Source: Bifidobacterium breve (GTDB lineage: Bacteria > Actinomycetota > Thermoleophilia > Solirubrobacterales > Solirubrobacteraceae). Taken from it: a DNA stretch of 47,100 nucleotides. The DNA is taken from the NCBI GenBank assembly GCA_945901565.1, contig CAMDLG010000002.1:1-47100 (forward strand), in the 5' to 3' direction. Every line of letters begins with the position of its first letter. The first letter of the stretch is position 1. A model generated the notes under the pieces. The model saw only the letters and a program-made list of their open reading frames with translations. It was not told the origin of the DNA and searched no databases. A program made the translations under genes and the position numbers. Below are positions 1 through 8,886 of this stretch, piece by piece.

Positions 1-1
1 G

Positions 2-133
2 ACCTACTGGTTCTACCTCTACCTCGCTTGGCTGCTGCCGATGGCGCTGATCGCCTTCCTCGGCCGTCCGGCGCTTACTGGTCTCCTACCTCGTCGCCGC
101 CGGCCGGAATCAGTAGCTGCTCAATCGCGGTAG
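2..133 (+). CDS. C-terminal fragment of a membrane protein, truncated by the window start
   Basis: Frame 2 is open from the window edge to TAG at 131-133; reads TYWFYLYLAWLLPMALIAFLGRPALTGLLPRRRRPESVAAQSR*, a hydrophobic helix followed by a basic tail. Confidence 0.5.
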   Translation, partial: TYWFYLYLAWLLPMALIAFLGRPALTGLLPRRRRPESVAAQSR

Positions 134-890
134 CGGTCCGCACTGCTTCGCACCGGATAACGACGCCATTGAGCCAAGGGTCATCGTCGGACGGTTCGAA
201 TGGCGTTCGCATCCGCGACACCAACGAGCCGATCGCCTGCTCGCGTTTTACGCCGATCACGCCGCCCCGCGCTCCGGTCATCCCTGCGTCTGTGATGTAG
301 GCGGTCCCGCCGGGCAGAACTCGCGCGTCGGCTGTCGGTACATGAGTGTGCGTCCCAACGACGGCGCTGACGCGTCCGTCGAGGTACCAGCCGAGCGCGA
401 CTTTTTCGCTCGTCGCCTCACCGTGCATGTCGACGAGGATCTGATCGGCGCCAGCTTTGGTTAGCTCTTCAACGGTCCTGTCGGCCTCCTGGAAGGCTGG
501 CTGGGCTGCGTCGAGGAAGAGATTCCCGGAGAGGTTTATTACGCCAAGTTTCACGCCATCTTTTTCAACGATGCAGCTCCCGTGGCCGGGTTGGGATCTC
601 AGGTAGTTTGCGGGGCGCAGAATCGCCTCATGGGTATCGAGGTAGGGCAGGATTTCGGCGCGCCGGTAGCTGTGGTTGCCGAGCGTGATCACATCGACGC
701 CCGCTGCGAAGAGCTCGTCGGCAATCTTTGGCGTGATTCCAAGGCCGCCGGCGACGTTCTCGGCGTTGACGACGAAGAAGGTTGGCTCAAAGCGCTCGCG
801 GATTGCCGGCATTAGCGACAGCAGCGTGCGCCGTCCCGCGCTGCCGACGAGGTCACCAACGAAGCAGATTGTGGTTTGGTCTGGAGCCAT
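75..890 (-). CDS. TIGR00282/YmdB-family metallophosphoesterase
   Basis: FVGDLVGSAGRRTL, NAENVAGGLGIT, DVITLGNHSY, VGTHTHVPTADARVLPGGTAYITDAGMTG motifs. Start set at the internal Met (MAPDQTTICFVGD); the ORF extends to 920. Confidence 0.88.
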   Translation of the reverse strand: MAPDQTTICFVGDLVGSAGRRTLLSLMPAIRERFEPTFFVVNAENVAGGLGITPKIADELFAAGVDVITLGNHSYRRAEILPYLDTHEAILRPANYLRSQPGHGSCIVEKDGVKLGVINLSGNLFLDAAQPAFQEADRTVEELTKAGADQILVDMHGEATSEKVALGWYLDGRVSAVVGTHTHVPTADARVLPGGTAYITDAGMTGARGGVIGVKREQAIGSLVSRMRTPFEPSDDDPWLNGVVIRCEAVRTATAIEQLLIPAGGDEVGDQ

Positions 891-953
891 TGCGACAGAC
901 TTTCGCAGCTTCGCTGGCAAGCGGGCGACGCCGCCTCTCTACCATTGGAAGCG

Positions 954-1934
954 ATGGCTTTTCCGCTCACCCGTATGCGCCGCCTGCGCCGAACACCGGC
1001 GCTGCGCGAGCTAGTGCGTGAAACGCGCCTAGATGCTGGCGATTTTGTGCTGCCGATCTTCGTTGAAGCAGCGCTCAGTGATGCGCAGCCGATCGCCGCG
1101 ATGCCCGGCGTGAGCCGCCATCCTATTAGCGGTGCACTCTCTGAGGCCGCCGAGTGTTTGGCGCTCGGAATCCCGGCGATGCTCCTCTTTGGCATTCCTG
1201 CCGCGAAGGACGCAGAAGGCTCAAGCGCCTGGGATCCACAGGAAGGCGTGCAGCAGGCTTTGAGCGCGGTCAAAGCTGCCCACCCGGATTTGGTGCTGAT
1301 CGCTGACTGCTGCCTCTGTGAGTACACCGACCACGGACACTGTGGACCTCTGAATGACTCTCGCGAAGTCGATAACGACGCGGCGTTGGAGCTACTCGCG
1401 AGGACAGCCGTCAGCCAAGCTGCCGCTGGTGCTGACGTAATCGCCCCTAGCGACATGATGGATGGTCGCGTCGGCTTCATTCGTGCTGCGCTCGACGATG
1501 CGGGCTTCGAGGATGTCGCGATCCTTGCCTACAGCGCCAAGTTTGCCTCGGCCTTCTACGGGCCGTTCCGCGAGGCGGCCGATGGCGCCCCGAGCTTCGG
1601 CGATCGTCGTGGTTATCAGATGGATCCAGCCAATCTCAGGGAGGCCGTGCGCGAAGCCCAGCTAGATCTTGACGAGGGCGCCGATGCCGTGATGGTGAAG
1701 CCGGCGCTGCCCTACCTAGACGTGATCCGCCGCGTTGCTGATCAAACCGCAGCACCGGTTGCTGCGTATAACGTGAGCGGTGAATATGCGATGGTGAAGG
1801 CTGCTGCTGCAGCCGGTGCGATCGACGAACAAGTTGCCGTGCTTGAGCTACTAACTTCAATCCGCCGCGCAGGAGCAGATTTCGTGATCACCTACCACGC
1901 CAAGGACGCCGCCAGATGGCTTCAGAAGACGTAA
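954..1934 (+). CDS. hemB: delta-aminolevulinic acid dehydratase (porphobilinogen synthase)
   Basis: RMRRLRRTPALRELVRETRL, DCCLCEYTDHGHCG, APSDMMDGRV, YSAKFASAFYGPFREA, MVKPALPYLD. ATG at 954 preferred over the ORF start at 876. Confidence 0.96.
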   Translation: MAFPLTRMRRLRRTPALRELVRETRLDAGDFVLPIFVEAALSDAQPIAAMPGVSRHPISGALSEAAECLALGIPAMLLFGIPAAKDAEGSSAWDPQEGVQQALSAVKAAHPDLVLIADCCLCEYTDHGHCGPLNDSREVDNDAALELLARTAVSQAAAGADVIAPSDMMDGRVGFIRAALDDAGFEDVAILAYSAKFASAFYGPFREAADGAPSFGDRRGYQMDPANLREAVREAQLDLDEGADAVMVKPALPYLDVIRRVADQTAAPVAAYNVSGEYAMVKAAAAAGAIDEQVAVLELLTSIRRAGADFVITYHAKDAARWLQKT

Positions 1935-3004
1935 CAGCAATACCGAAGATCCGCAGTCGCAAGGACGGCGCAGCTGTGAAGCTGAGCGACCTTGATCGCA
2001 GGCTGCTCGATTTAATGCAGGGTTCGTTCCCGATCGCCGCGCGCCCTTACGAAGCGATTGCTCTGGAGGCCGGGATCACCGAGGACGAGGTGCTCTCGAG
2101 CGTTGAACGGCTGCTTAAGGACCGCATCATCCGCCAGGTAACACCGATCTATGACACGCGCGCGCTCGGCTACGGGTCGATGCTGGTGGCTGCGAAGGTT
2201 GATCCTGAACACCCGTGGCGCGCTGCAAAGATTGTCAATTCACACCCTGGCGTGTCACACAACTATCTGCGAAACCACGAATTCAACATGTGGTTCACGC
2301 TTGCCGTGGAAGAGGACTCGAAGCTAGGACTGCAGGGCACGCTCGACGTTCTTCAGGAGCTGACCGGCGCTGAGTCGATCCGTCAGCTGCCGACGTTGAA
2401 GCTTTTCAAGATCCGCATGGACCTTGAGATGAGCGGCGACACCGACACGCTGGCAAAGCGAGGCGTCGCCGAAGAGCCGGTCGATCTCGAAGCTCAGGAT
2501 TACGACGACTTTGATCGCGCTGTTATTCGCGCCACGCAGGGCAGCCTGCCGGTTGTCAGCGAGCCTTGGGCTGATGCCGCCAATCAGCTTGGGATCAGCG
2601 TCGACGAGCTTCTAGCCCATCTCGAAGCGATGCAGGAGCGCGGCCTGTTGCGCCGCGTCGCGGGGATCCTCTACCACCGCCGGGCTGGCTTCTCAGCCAA
2701 CGGGATGGGCGTTTGGAAGGTACCTGCCGACAAGATCGCTGAAATCGGCCCGCAGATGGCCGCTTACCGTGGCATCTCGCACTGCTACGAGCGACCGACC
2801 TACGCAGATTGGCCGTACCAAATATTCACGATGGCGCACGGCCGATCAAAGGAAGAGTGCGATGCGATCCTCGATGCGATCGCCGATGAGTTCCCGATTG
2901 AGGAGCGAGCAACGCTCTACTCCAGCACCGAATTCAAGAAGATTCGCTTGCTCTACTTCACCGACGACTTCCGTGATTGGGAGCTGCAGTACGGCGGCGC
3001 CTAA
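1916..3004 (+). CDS. Lrp/AsnC-like protein, fused AhbA/AhbB (NirDL-like) siroheme decarboxylase family
   Basis: Two tandem HTH + AsnC-like halves; first half has HPGVSHNYLRNHEFNMWFTL, second has ISHCYERPTYADWPYQIFTMAHGRS. Lies between hemB and hemL. Confidence 0.82.
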   Translation: MASEDVTAIPKIRSRKDGAAVKLSDLDRRLLDLMQGSFPIAARPYEAIALEAGITEDEVLSSVERLLKDRIIRQVTPIYDTRALGYGSMLVAAKVDPEHPWRAAKIVNSHPGVSHNYLRNHEFNMWFTLAVEEDSKLGLQGTLDVLQELTGAESIRQLPTLKLFKIRMDLEMSGDTDTLAKRGVAEEPVDLEAQDYDDFDRAVIRATQGSLPVVSEPWADAANQLGISVDELLAHLEAMQERGLLRRVAGILYHRRAGFSANGMGVWKVPADKIAEIGPQMAAYRGISHCYERPTYADWPYQIFTMAHGRSKEECDAILDAIADEFPIEERATLYSSTEFKKIRLLYFTDDFRDWELQYGGA

Positions 3005-3005
3005 G

Positions 3006-4295
3006 GTGACCGTTTCACTACGTGACACGCGCTCCGCTGAGCTCTACGAGCGAGCGCTTCAATATCTGCCGGGTGGCGTGAATTCGCCTGTACGGGCGAT
3101 GCGTTCGATCGGCCGCGATCCAATCTTCATCGAGCGCGGGTCGGGCGCCGAGCTAACCGACGTCGACGGCAACACTTACATCGATTACGTCTGCTCTTGG
3201 GGACCACTGATCCTTGGCCACGGTGACCCAGAGGTGCTCGCCGCGATCGCCGCCGCGGCGGCAGACGGAACGACCTTTGGCGCGCCCACTGCCGGTGAGG
3301 TTGAGATTGCCGAGCTGGTATCGCACCGCGTCGCCAGCATTGAGATGCTGCGGATGACAAGTTCAGGGACCGAGGCGGCGATGAGCGCAATCCGCTTGGC
3401 GCGCGCCGCGACCGGCCGAGAAAAGCTTTTGAAATTTGCTGGCGCCTACCACGGCCATCTCGACGGACTGCTTGCTGAGGCGGGAAGTGGCCTTGCTACG
3501 AACGCGCAGCCAACCAGCCCGGGCGTGCCCAGCGCGGCCACTGCGGCAACAGTGATCGTCCCTTGGAACGACGCTGCGGCGTTCATAGCAGCGACCGAGC
3601 AGCACGAGTTCGCGGCGATTCTTGCTGAGCCGTATCCAGCAAACATGGGGCTCGTGCCGCCGACCGACGGCTTCCTTGAGCTACTCCGCGAGCGAGCAAC
3701 TGCGACCGGCGCGCTGCTCGTCTTCGACGAGGTGATCAGTGGCTTCCGCGTTGCCGCCGGCGGAGCGCAGGAACTGACTGGTGTGCTTCCCGATATAACC
3801 GCATTAGGGAAGATCTTCGGAGGCGGTGTGCCTGCAGCAGCGTACGGCGCCTCACGTGAGCTGATGGAGATGATCGCGCCGGCCGGAGACGTCTACCAAG
3901 CCGGAACATTGAGCGGTAACCCACTTGCAGTTGCCGCTGGCCTGGCGACCTTGAAGCGGCTAGACGACGCCGCCTATGTTCGACTTCAGGCAACGACCGA
4001 TGCGCTCGCGACTGGTCTGCGTGAAGCCGCCAAAGCCTCAGAGGTACCGGTCGACGTCGCCCACACGACAGGTCTCTGCACCGTCTTCTTCAGCGAACAT
4101 CCGGTTGTCGACTACGCATCCGCTCAGCGCTGCGACCTAGAGCTTTATGGCTCATGGTGCCGGGCTCTCCTCGCGCGCGGCGTCTATCCGCCAGCGTCGC
4201 AGTTTGAGACTTGGTTCCCATCACTGGCTCACACGCCGGAACAGATTGAGCAGACGATCGAGATCGCCGCCGCTGCGTTTGCGGAAATTGCGTGA
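3006..4295 (+). CDS. hemL: glutamate-1-semialdehyde 2,1-aminomutase
   Basis: YLPGGVNSPVRAMRSIG, SSGTEAAMSAIRLARAATGREKLLKFAGAYHGHLDGLL, FDEVISGFRV, GKIFGGGVPAAAYGA. GTG at 3006 preferred; the 2769 start gives a non-homologous N-terminus. Confidence 0.95.
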   Translation: MTVSLRDTRSAELYERALQYLPGGVNSPVRAMRSIGRDPIFIERGSGAELTDVDGNTYIDYVCSWGPLILGHGDPEVLAAIAAAAADGTTFGAPTAGEVEIAELVSHRVASIEMLRMTSSGTEAAMSAIRLARAATGREKLLKFAGAYHGHLDGLLAEAGSGLATNAQPTSPGVPSAATAATVIVPWNDAAAFIAATEQHEFAAILAEPYPANMGLVPPTDGFLELLRERATATGALLVFDEVISGFRVAAGGAQELTGVLPDITALGKIFGGGVPAAAYGASRELMEMIAPAGDVYQAGTLSGNPLAVAAGLATLKRLDDAAYVRLQATTDALATGLREAAKASEVPVDVAHTTGLCTVFFSEHPVVDYASAQRCDLELYGSWCRALLARGVYPPASQFETWFPSLAHTPEQIEQTIEIAAAAFAEIA

Positions 4296-4846
4296 GCACC
4301 GAGCGAACGACCAGCGCTCTTCGCGTGCTAGCCACGCAGCTCGGTGCCGACGGCGGGCTACTGGCGGAAGCGCTGCTTGAGGATGATCTGCCTGATTTTG
4401 GTCCGGGCGATCCTGGTCTCGGAACCCTGGCCGCCGCTGGACCGCGGTCGCTTGGCCGTGAAGACGAGATCGCCCTCGTTGTTGAAGCCGTCTACGAAGG
4501 TTTCCTCCTGCACGGAGGTAGCTCACGAGTGCTTGACGTCACAGACGGCGATCTCAATATTCTCGCCGGCGATCGACTTTACGCGTTCGGTCTCGCACGG
4601 CTCGCGGCGATCGGTGACCTTGAATCGGTGCGCGAGTTGGCCGACGTGATCGCGATCTGCGCCCAGGCGAGGGCTATCGATGACGATGCGCTGTCTGCCG
4701 CTGGTTGGCAGCTCGCAGCAAGTGCGATTGGTTGGGGATCAAGCTCAGAGAGTGAGGCCGCGAAGCTGGCTCTCGCAGATGGTGCTGAATCGGCGACGCT
4801 GGCGCTTGCGAGAGCCGCTCGCCAACTACGCGGTGACGAGGCCTAG
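4292..4846 (+). CDS. Small protein resembling a polyprenyl synthase component I (HepS-like), lacking DDxxD motifs
   Basis: ILAGDRLYAFGLARLAAIGDLESVRELADVIAICAQA resembles AVATGDLLFAKAFALITQDGDPRTVELLSDACSALARGE of the 7893 synthase; 4-nt overlap with hemL. Confidence 0.5.
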   Translation: MSTERTTSALRVLATQLGADGGLLAEALLEDDLPDFGPGDPGLGTLAAAGPRSLGREDEIALVVEAVYEGFLLHGGSSRVLDVTDGDLNILAGDRLYAFGLARLAAIGDLESVRELADVIAICAQARAIDDDALSAAGWQLAASAIGWGSSSESEAAKLALADGAESATLALARAARQLRGDEA

Positions 4847-4946
4847 GGCGACCGACCGGGAAGGCTTTCGGGCGGCCGTCGTCGTACTATTGGTGGGCGG
4901 TAATGTTCCGGCCCGGTAGCGGAGCAGGCAGATAGACCAAATAACC

Positions 4947-5618
4947 ATGGCAGAGCGAAAAGAACCCAAAAGCAAGTACACGCTAGATCGTCAAACCCCC
5001 GGCGCTTTCGAGGGAGAGACGGTCACGCGCAGGCGCGTAATGGTCGTCGCTGGCCAGGCAGCCGGCGGTGTCGCCGCAGCGGCCTTCGTACTGCCAGCAC
5101 TTGGCTTTGCGATGGGACCAATCTTCGAGAAGCAGGACCAGCCTTGGCAATCGGTCGGCAAGGTCGATGAGTTCACAGACGAGAGCTACGTGCCACGCAC
5201 GATCACGCTGGTCGAGGGGATCGGCGATGCTGGCAAGTCGACCGTCTACATCCGCAAGTACAACCCAGATCTCGACACTGAACCACGCGATGAGTACAAC
5301 AGCTACATCGCGATCTCGACGCTCTGCATGCACCTTGGCTGCCCTGTTAGGTTTACTGCTGCTGCGCAGCGCTTCATCTGCCCTTGCCACGGCGGCGTAT
5401 ACGACATCGTCGGAAAGGTCAATGGTGGCCCGCCTGTGCGGCCGCTCGATCGCTTCTATACACGCCTCGTAAATAACGCCGTGCTAATCGGCCCGCGCTT
5501 CTCAGTCAACAGTGAGCTACGTCGCTTCTCGCCGCGTGATCCAGGCGAGCCGCTCGATGGCGTTGGCCAGTACCTCTATCCGTCGCGGCCCTCGATGCGA
5601 AAGATCCAGGGCACCTAG
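4947..5618 (+). CDS. qcrA: Rieske Fe-S protein of cytochrome bc complex
   Basis: CMHLGCPV ... CPCHGGVYD cluster motifs, N-terminal Tat-like RRRVMVVAGQAAGG membrane anchor. Confidence 0.93.
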   Translation: MAERKEPKSKYTLDRQTPGAFEGETVTRRRVMVVAGQAAGGVAAAAFVLPALGFAMGPIFEKQDQPWQSVGKVDEFTDESYVPRTITLVEGIGDAGKSTVYIRKYNPDLDTEPRDEYNSYIAISTLCMHLGCPVRFTAAAQRFICPCHGGVYDIVGKVNGGPPVRPLDRFYTRLVNNAVLIGPRFSVNSELRRFSPRDPGEPLDGVGQYLYPSRPSMRKIQGT

Positions 5619-5620
5619 AG

Positions 5621-6433
5621 ATGGCGAAGATCAAGCTTCCGGCCCCGCCTAGCAATCCGCTCGTGTCGCCTAAGCGTCCGGGCAAGAAGTACGGGCCTTC
5701 GGGGCCCCTAGAGCACGCTGAAGAGGGTGCAGTTTCGGCTGTCGGTTGGATCGACGAGCGCACCTCGCTCTCTGGCGGCCTGCGCTGGATGATGTTCCGC
5801 AAGGTCCCGAAGGGCACTAACTGGTTCTACACGCTGGGCTCGTCAACGATGTTCGCCTTCCTCTCTCAGGCTGTGACCGGAGTATTTCTCGCGATGTACT
5901 ACGACCCGTCTGCAACTCGCGCCTACCAGTCAATCCAGTTCATAAATAACGAAGTCTTCCTTGGCGAATTTGTTCACGCTATGCATCGCTGGGGCTCCTC
6001 CGTGATGGTGATCTTGATCTTCCTTCACATGGGGCGCACGTTCTTCTTCGGCGCTTACAAGTACCCGCGCGAGCTGAACTGGGTGATCGGAGTCGCACTT
6101 CTCGTGATGACGATGACGATGTCGTTCAGCGGCTACCTGTTGCCATTCGACCAGCGCTCCTACTGGGCGACAATCGTCGGCGTCAACATCAACGGCACAG
6201 GCCCGCTGGTTGGTCCGTATCTGTCTGAGTTCTTGCGCGCCGGACCTTACTTCGGGGCGACAACTCTGTCGCGTTTCTACGCGATCCACATGTTGCTCGT
6301 ACCAGGCGCGATCGCGGCGTTGATGGGCTTCCACCTTTATCTCGTAGCCAAGCTGGGCACGACGGCGCCGCCGTGGATTCGCGCCAAGGCACCCGAAGCG
6401 CTGCGCGAAGAGAAGATTCCCGGTGACTCGTGA
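5621..6433 (+). CDS. qcrB: cytochrome b (b6-type) subunit
   Basis: HRWGSSVMVILIFLHMGRTFFFGAYKYPRELNWVIGV, SFSGYLLPFDQRSYWA, FYAIHMLLVPGAIAALMGFHLYL. Confidence 0.94.
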   Translation: MAKIKLPAPPSNPLVSPKRPGKKYGPSGPLEHAEEGAVSAVGWIDERTSLSGGLRWMMFRKVPKGTNWFYTLGSSTMFAFLSQAVTGVFLAMYYDPSATRAYQSIQFINNEVFLGEFVHAMHRWGSSVMVILIFLHMGRTFFFGAYKYPRELNWVIGVALLVMTMTMSFSGYLLPFDQRSYWATIVGVNINGTGPLVGPYLSEFLRAGPYFGATTLSRFYAIHMLLVPGAIAALMGFHLYLVAKLGTTAPPWIRAKAPEALREEKIPGDS

Positions 6434-7173
6434 ATAAAAAGCAGAAAGAGCAGTACCTGCGCGATTACGGAACTCTGAAGGCTCAAGGCAAGCCGTTCTT
6501 CCCGTACGCGGTCGCCAAGGACAGCGCAATGGCGGTCATCGTAATGATCGTGATCATCACGATGTCGATCCTCCTGGGCGCCGAGCTCGGCCCCAAGGCA
6601 GACCCCACCTCAACTACGTACACGCCGCGTCCTGAGTGGTACTTCTTCTTCCTCTTTGAGCTGCTGCGTGTTATCAAACCTCCGGCGCTTGTGCCGCTGG
6701 CGACGATCGGCGTGCCGACGATCTGTCTAATTTTGCTGTTCCTGCTGCCGTTCTACGATCGCGGCCCTGAACGTCGCCCGGAGCGCAGGCCGATTGCGAC
6801 AACCGCCGGAATCTTCGTCGTCTTTGCTATCGGGTACCTCACCTACCTCGGAGCCGCTGCCGGCCCGCCGACGGAGATCGACATCCCGGTACCAGCAAAC
6901 GTTCGTACGCAAGGGACTACGGCGGTAGCCAACTTCAAAGCCGGTGAGCAGGTCGTCGCCCAGTCAGGCTGTGCCGCCTGCCACAAGTTTGGTGAGAACG
7001 GGAACTCCGGCCCTGGCCCATCGCTGACGCGTGTTGGCGCTCGACTTCCCGCCCAGGCGATTCAACGGACTTTGATCAATCCAACAGCGCCGATGCCTTC
7101 CTTCTCTTCACTCAGCGAAGAGTCGCCGAAGCAGTTCCAGCAGATGGTTGGCTTCCTCGCGGCACTGAAGTAG
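6430..7173 (+). CDS. qcrC: cytochrome b subunit IV fused to a monoheme cytochrome c domain (Bacillus QcrC-like)
   Basis: RPEWYFFFLFELLRVIKPP (subunit IV) followed by CAACHKFG heme c site and PTAPMPSF Met ligand region. Confidence 0.92.
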   Translation: MNKKQKEQYLRDYGTLKAQGKPFFPYAVAKDSAMAVIVMIVIITMSILLGAELGPKADPTSTTYTPRPEWYFFFLFELLRVIKPPALVPLATIGVPTICLILLFLLPFYDRGPERRPERRPIATTAGIFVVFAIGYLTYLGAAAGPPTEIDIPVPANVRTQGTTAVANFKAGEQVVAQSGCAACHKFGENGNSGPGPSLTRVGARLPAQAIQRTLINPTAPMPSFSSLSEESPKQFQQMVGFLAALK

Positions 7174-7179
7174 CCCGTC

Positions 7180-7893
7180 GTGATCGCTGATGGTGCCGCT
7201 AGCGGCACGCTCGAAGAGCCGCAGGTAGAGGCGATGTTCGACCGCATCGCTGGTGTCTACGACTTGATGAATTCGCTGATGACGGCTGGTCTGCATCATC
7301 GCTGGCGCCGCCGCGCCGTTGACTTGGCGCGGGTCGGCCCCGGCGATTGTGCGCTCGACGTTGCTAGTGGCACAGGTGACCTGGCGATCGAGCTGGCCAG
7401 CCGGGTCGGTGGCGCTGGCAGCGTCATCGGCTCAGATTTTTCCGAGCAGATGCTGGAGCGCGCTCGAGTTAAGGCTCCCAACCTAGAGTGGCAGCAGGCT
7501 AACGCGCTTCAGCTTCCATATGAGACCGATCGGTTTGACGCCGTGACCGTTGGATTTGGCGCGAGGAATTTTTCAGAGCTTGATCGTGGACTGGCTGAGA
7601 TGGTCCGCGTTGTACGCCCTGGTGGGCGCGTCGTCGTACTTGAGATTACGACGCCAACACGGCCGCCGCTTTCGAGTTTCTTTCGGCTTTGGTTTGATCG
7701 GCTCGTACCACTTATAGGCCGCATCGCCGGCGACCCCGACGCCTACAGCTACCTGCCAAGTTCGGTGCGGCGCTTTCCTGATGCCCGCACGCTCGCCTCG
7801 CGGTTGTCAGAGGCCGGCCTAACCGACGTTGCTTATCTGTTGACGGCTGGCGGCATCATCGCGATTCATTCGGGGACTAAGCCGGAGGCCTGA
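7180..7893 (+). CDS. ubiE: demethylmenaquinone/ubiquinone C-methyltransferase
   Basis: MFDRIAGVYDLMNSLMTAGLHHRWRRRAVDLA, LDVASGTGDLAIELA, GFGARNFSELDRGLAEMVRVVRPGGRVVVLEITTPT. Confidence 0.93.
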   Translation: MIADGAASGTLEEPQVEAMFDRIAGVYDLMNSLMTAGLHHRWRRRAVDLARVGPGDCALDVASGTGDLAIELASRVGGAGSVIGSDFSEQMLERARVKAPNLEWQQANALQLPYETDRFDAVTVGFGARNFSELDRGLAEMVRVVRPGGRVVVLEITTPTRPPLSSFFRLWFDRLVPLIGRIAGDPDAYSYLPSSVRRFPDARTLASRLSEAGLTDVAYLLTAGGIIAIHSGTKPEA

Positions 7894-8876
7894 TGGGCGA
7901 CACGGCTCCGCAGACCGGCGAGCTGGCAGTTGCTGGCGGCGAACACATCGGTGCGCTCCTTGGAGCGGTCGAAGAACGTTTACAACTGGAGGCCGTTGGC
8001 TACGGTGAGCCGCTGCAGCAGTACGGCGAGGCGACGATCGCTGCCGGCGGCAAGCGGCTGAGGCCGCTGCTGATGCTGCTCTGCGCCGGGCCGCCGTCGA
8101 GTCAGGAGCAGAGCGATGCGCTGGTACGAGCTGCCGCAGCAATTGAGCTAATCCACAGCGCCACGCTGGTCCACGACGATGTCCTTGACGAGGCCGATCT
8201 GCGCCGAGGCCAGCCGACGATCGTGGCCCTCGCCGGCCGTACCGCTGCAGTTGCCACCGGCGATCTGCTGTTCGCGAAAGCATTCGCGCTGATCACGCAG
8301 GATGGTGATCCACGCACCGTTGAGCTGCTAAGCGACGCATGCTCAGCATTGGCTCGCGGCGAGCTCTTGCAGCGCGCGGACGGCTGGAACACGCAGATAA
8401 CTCGCGAGCGCTACTTCGAGCGATGCGAACTAAAGACGGCGCGCCTATTCGAAGCCGCCTGTGCAATCGCCACCAACGTCACCGGGCAGCCAACTCTTCA
8501 GTTAGCGCCGTTTGGCCGCGCGATTGGGATTGCTTTTCAGCTGCTCGATGACATGCTCGATGTAAGTGGCCCGTCGGAGCGGACCGGCAAGCAGCGCGGC
8601 ACAGACCTCTTGGATGGAACCGTGACATTGCCGCTGATCATCGCCCGCGCCAGTGACCCGGAGATAGCGGCGGTTGATCTGCGCAGCCTCGATTCGGCTG
8701 CAGTCGCAGAGTCGCTCTGCGATCGGATCGCTAAGAGCGGCGCGCTTGAGGAAACTCGAGCCGCAGCACTTCAGTTGGTTTCAGAAGCGAAGCTCGGGCT
8801 GCCCGCCGAATTGGATGACCGCCGCCGCCGCGCTTTGGAGATGGTCGCCGACAACGTCGTTGCTCGCTACAGCTAG
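7893..8876 (+). CDS. polyprenyl diphosphate synthase (trans-isoprenyl diphosphate synthase)
   Basis: GGKRLRPLLML, IHSATLVHDDVLDEAD (DDxxD), FQLLDDMLDVSG (second Asp-rich motif). Confidence 0.93.
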   Translation: MGDTAPQTGELAVAGGEHIGALLGAVEERLQLEAVGYGEPLQQYGEATIAAGGKRLRPLLMLLCAGPPSSQEQSDALVRAAAAIELIHSATLVHDDVLDEADLRRGQPTIVALAGRTAAVATGDLLFAKAFALITQDGDPRTVELLSDACSALARGELLQRADGWNTQITRERYFERCELKTARLFEAACAIATNVTGQPTLQLAPFGRAIGIAFQLLDDMLDVSGPSERTGKQRGTDLLDGTVTLPLIIARASDPEIAAVDLRSLDSAAVAESLCDRIAKSGALEETRAAALQLVSEAKLGLPAELDDRRRRALEMVADNVVARYS

Positions 8877-8886
8877 GCGCCTCTGG

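Noticed and set aside
812-1480. 222-aa minus-strand ORF over hemB
   Set aside because: Antisense shadow; Ser/Ala/Arg-rich composition with no family signal, while the sense strand encodes a clear HemB.
2769-3005. N-terminal extension of the hemL ORF
   Set aside because: Overlaps the upstream AhbA/B-like gene and is Arg/Ser-rich; homology starts at the GTG at 3006.
5930-6529. 199-aa minus-strand ORF opposite qcrB/qcrC
   Set aside because: Antisense to two confidently identified cytochrome subunits; His/Arg-rich shadow composition.
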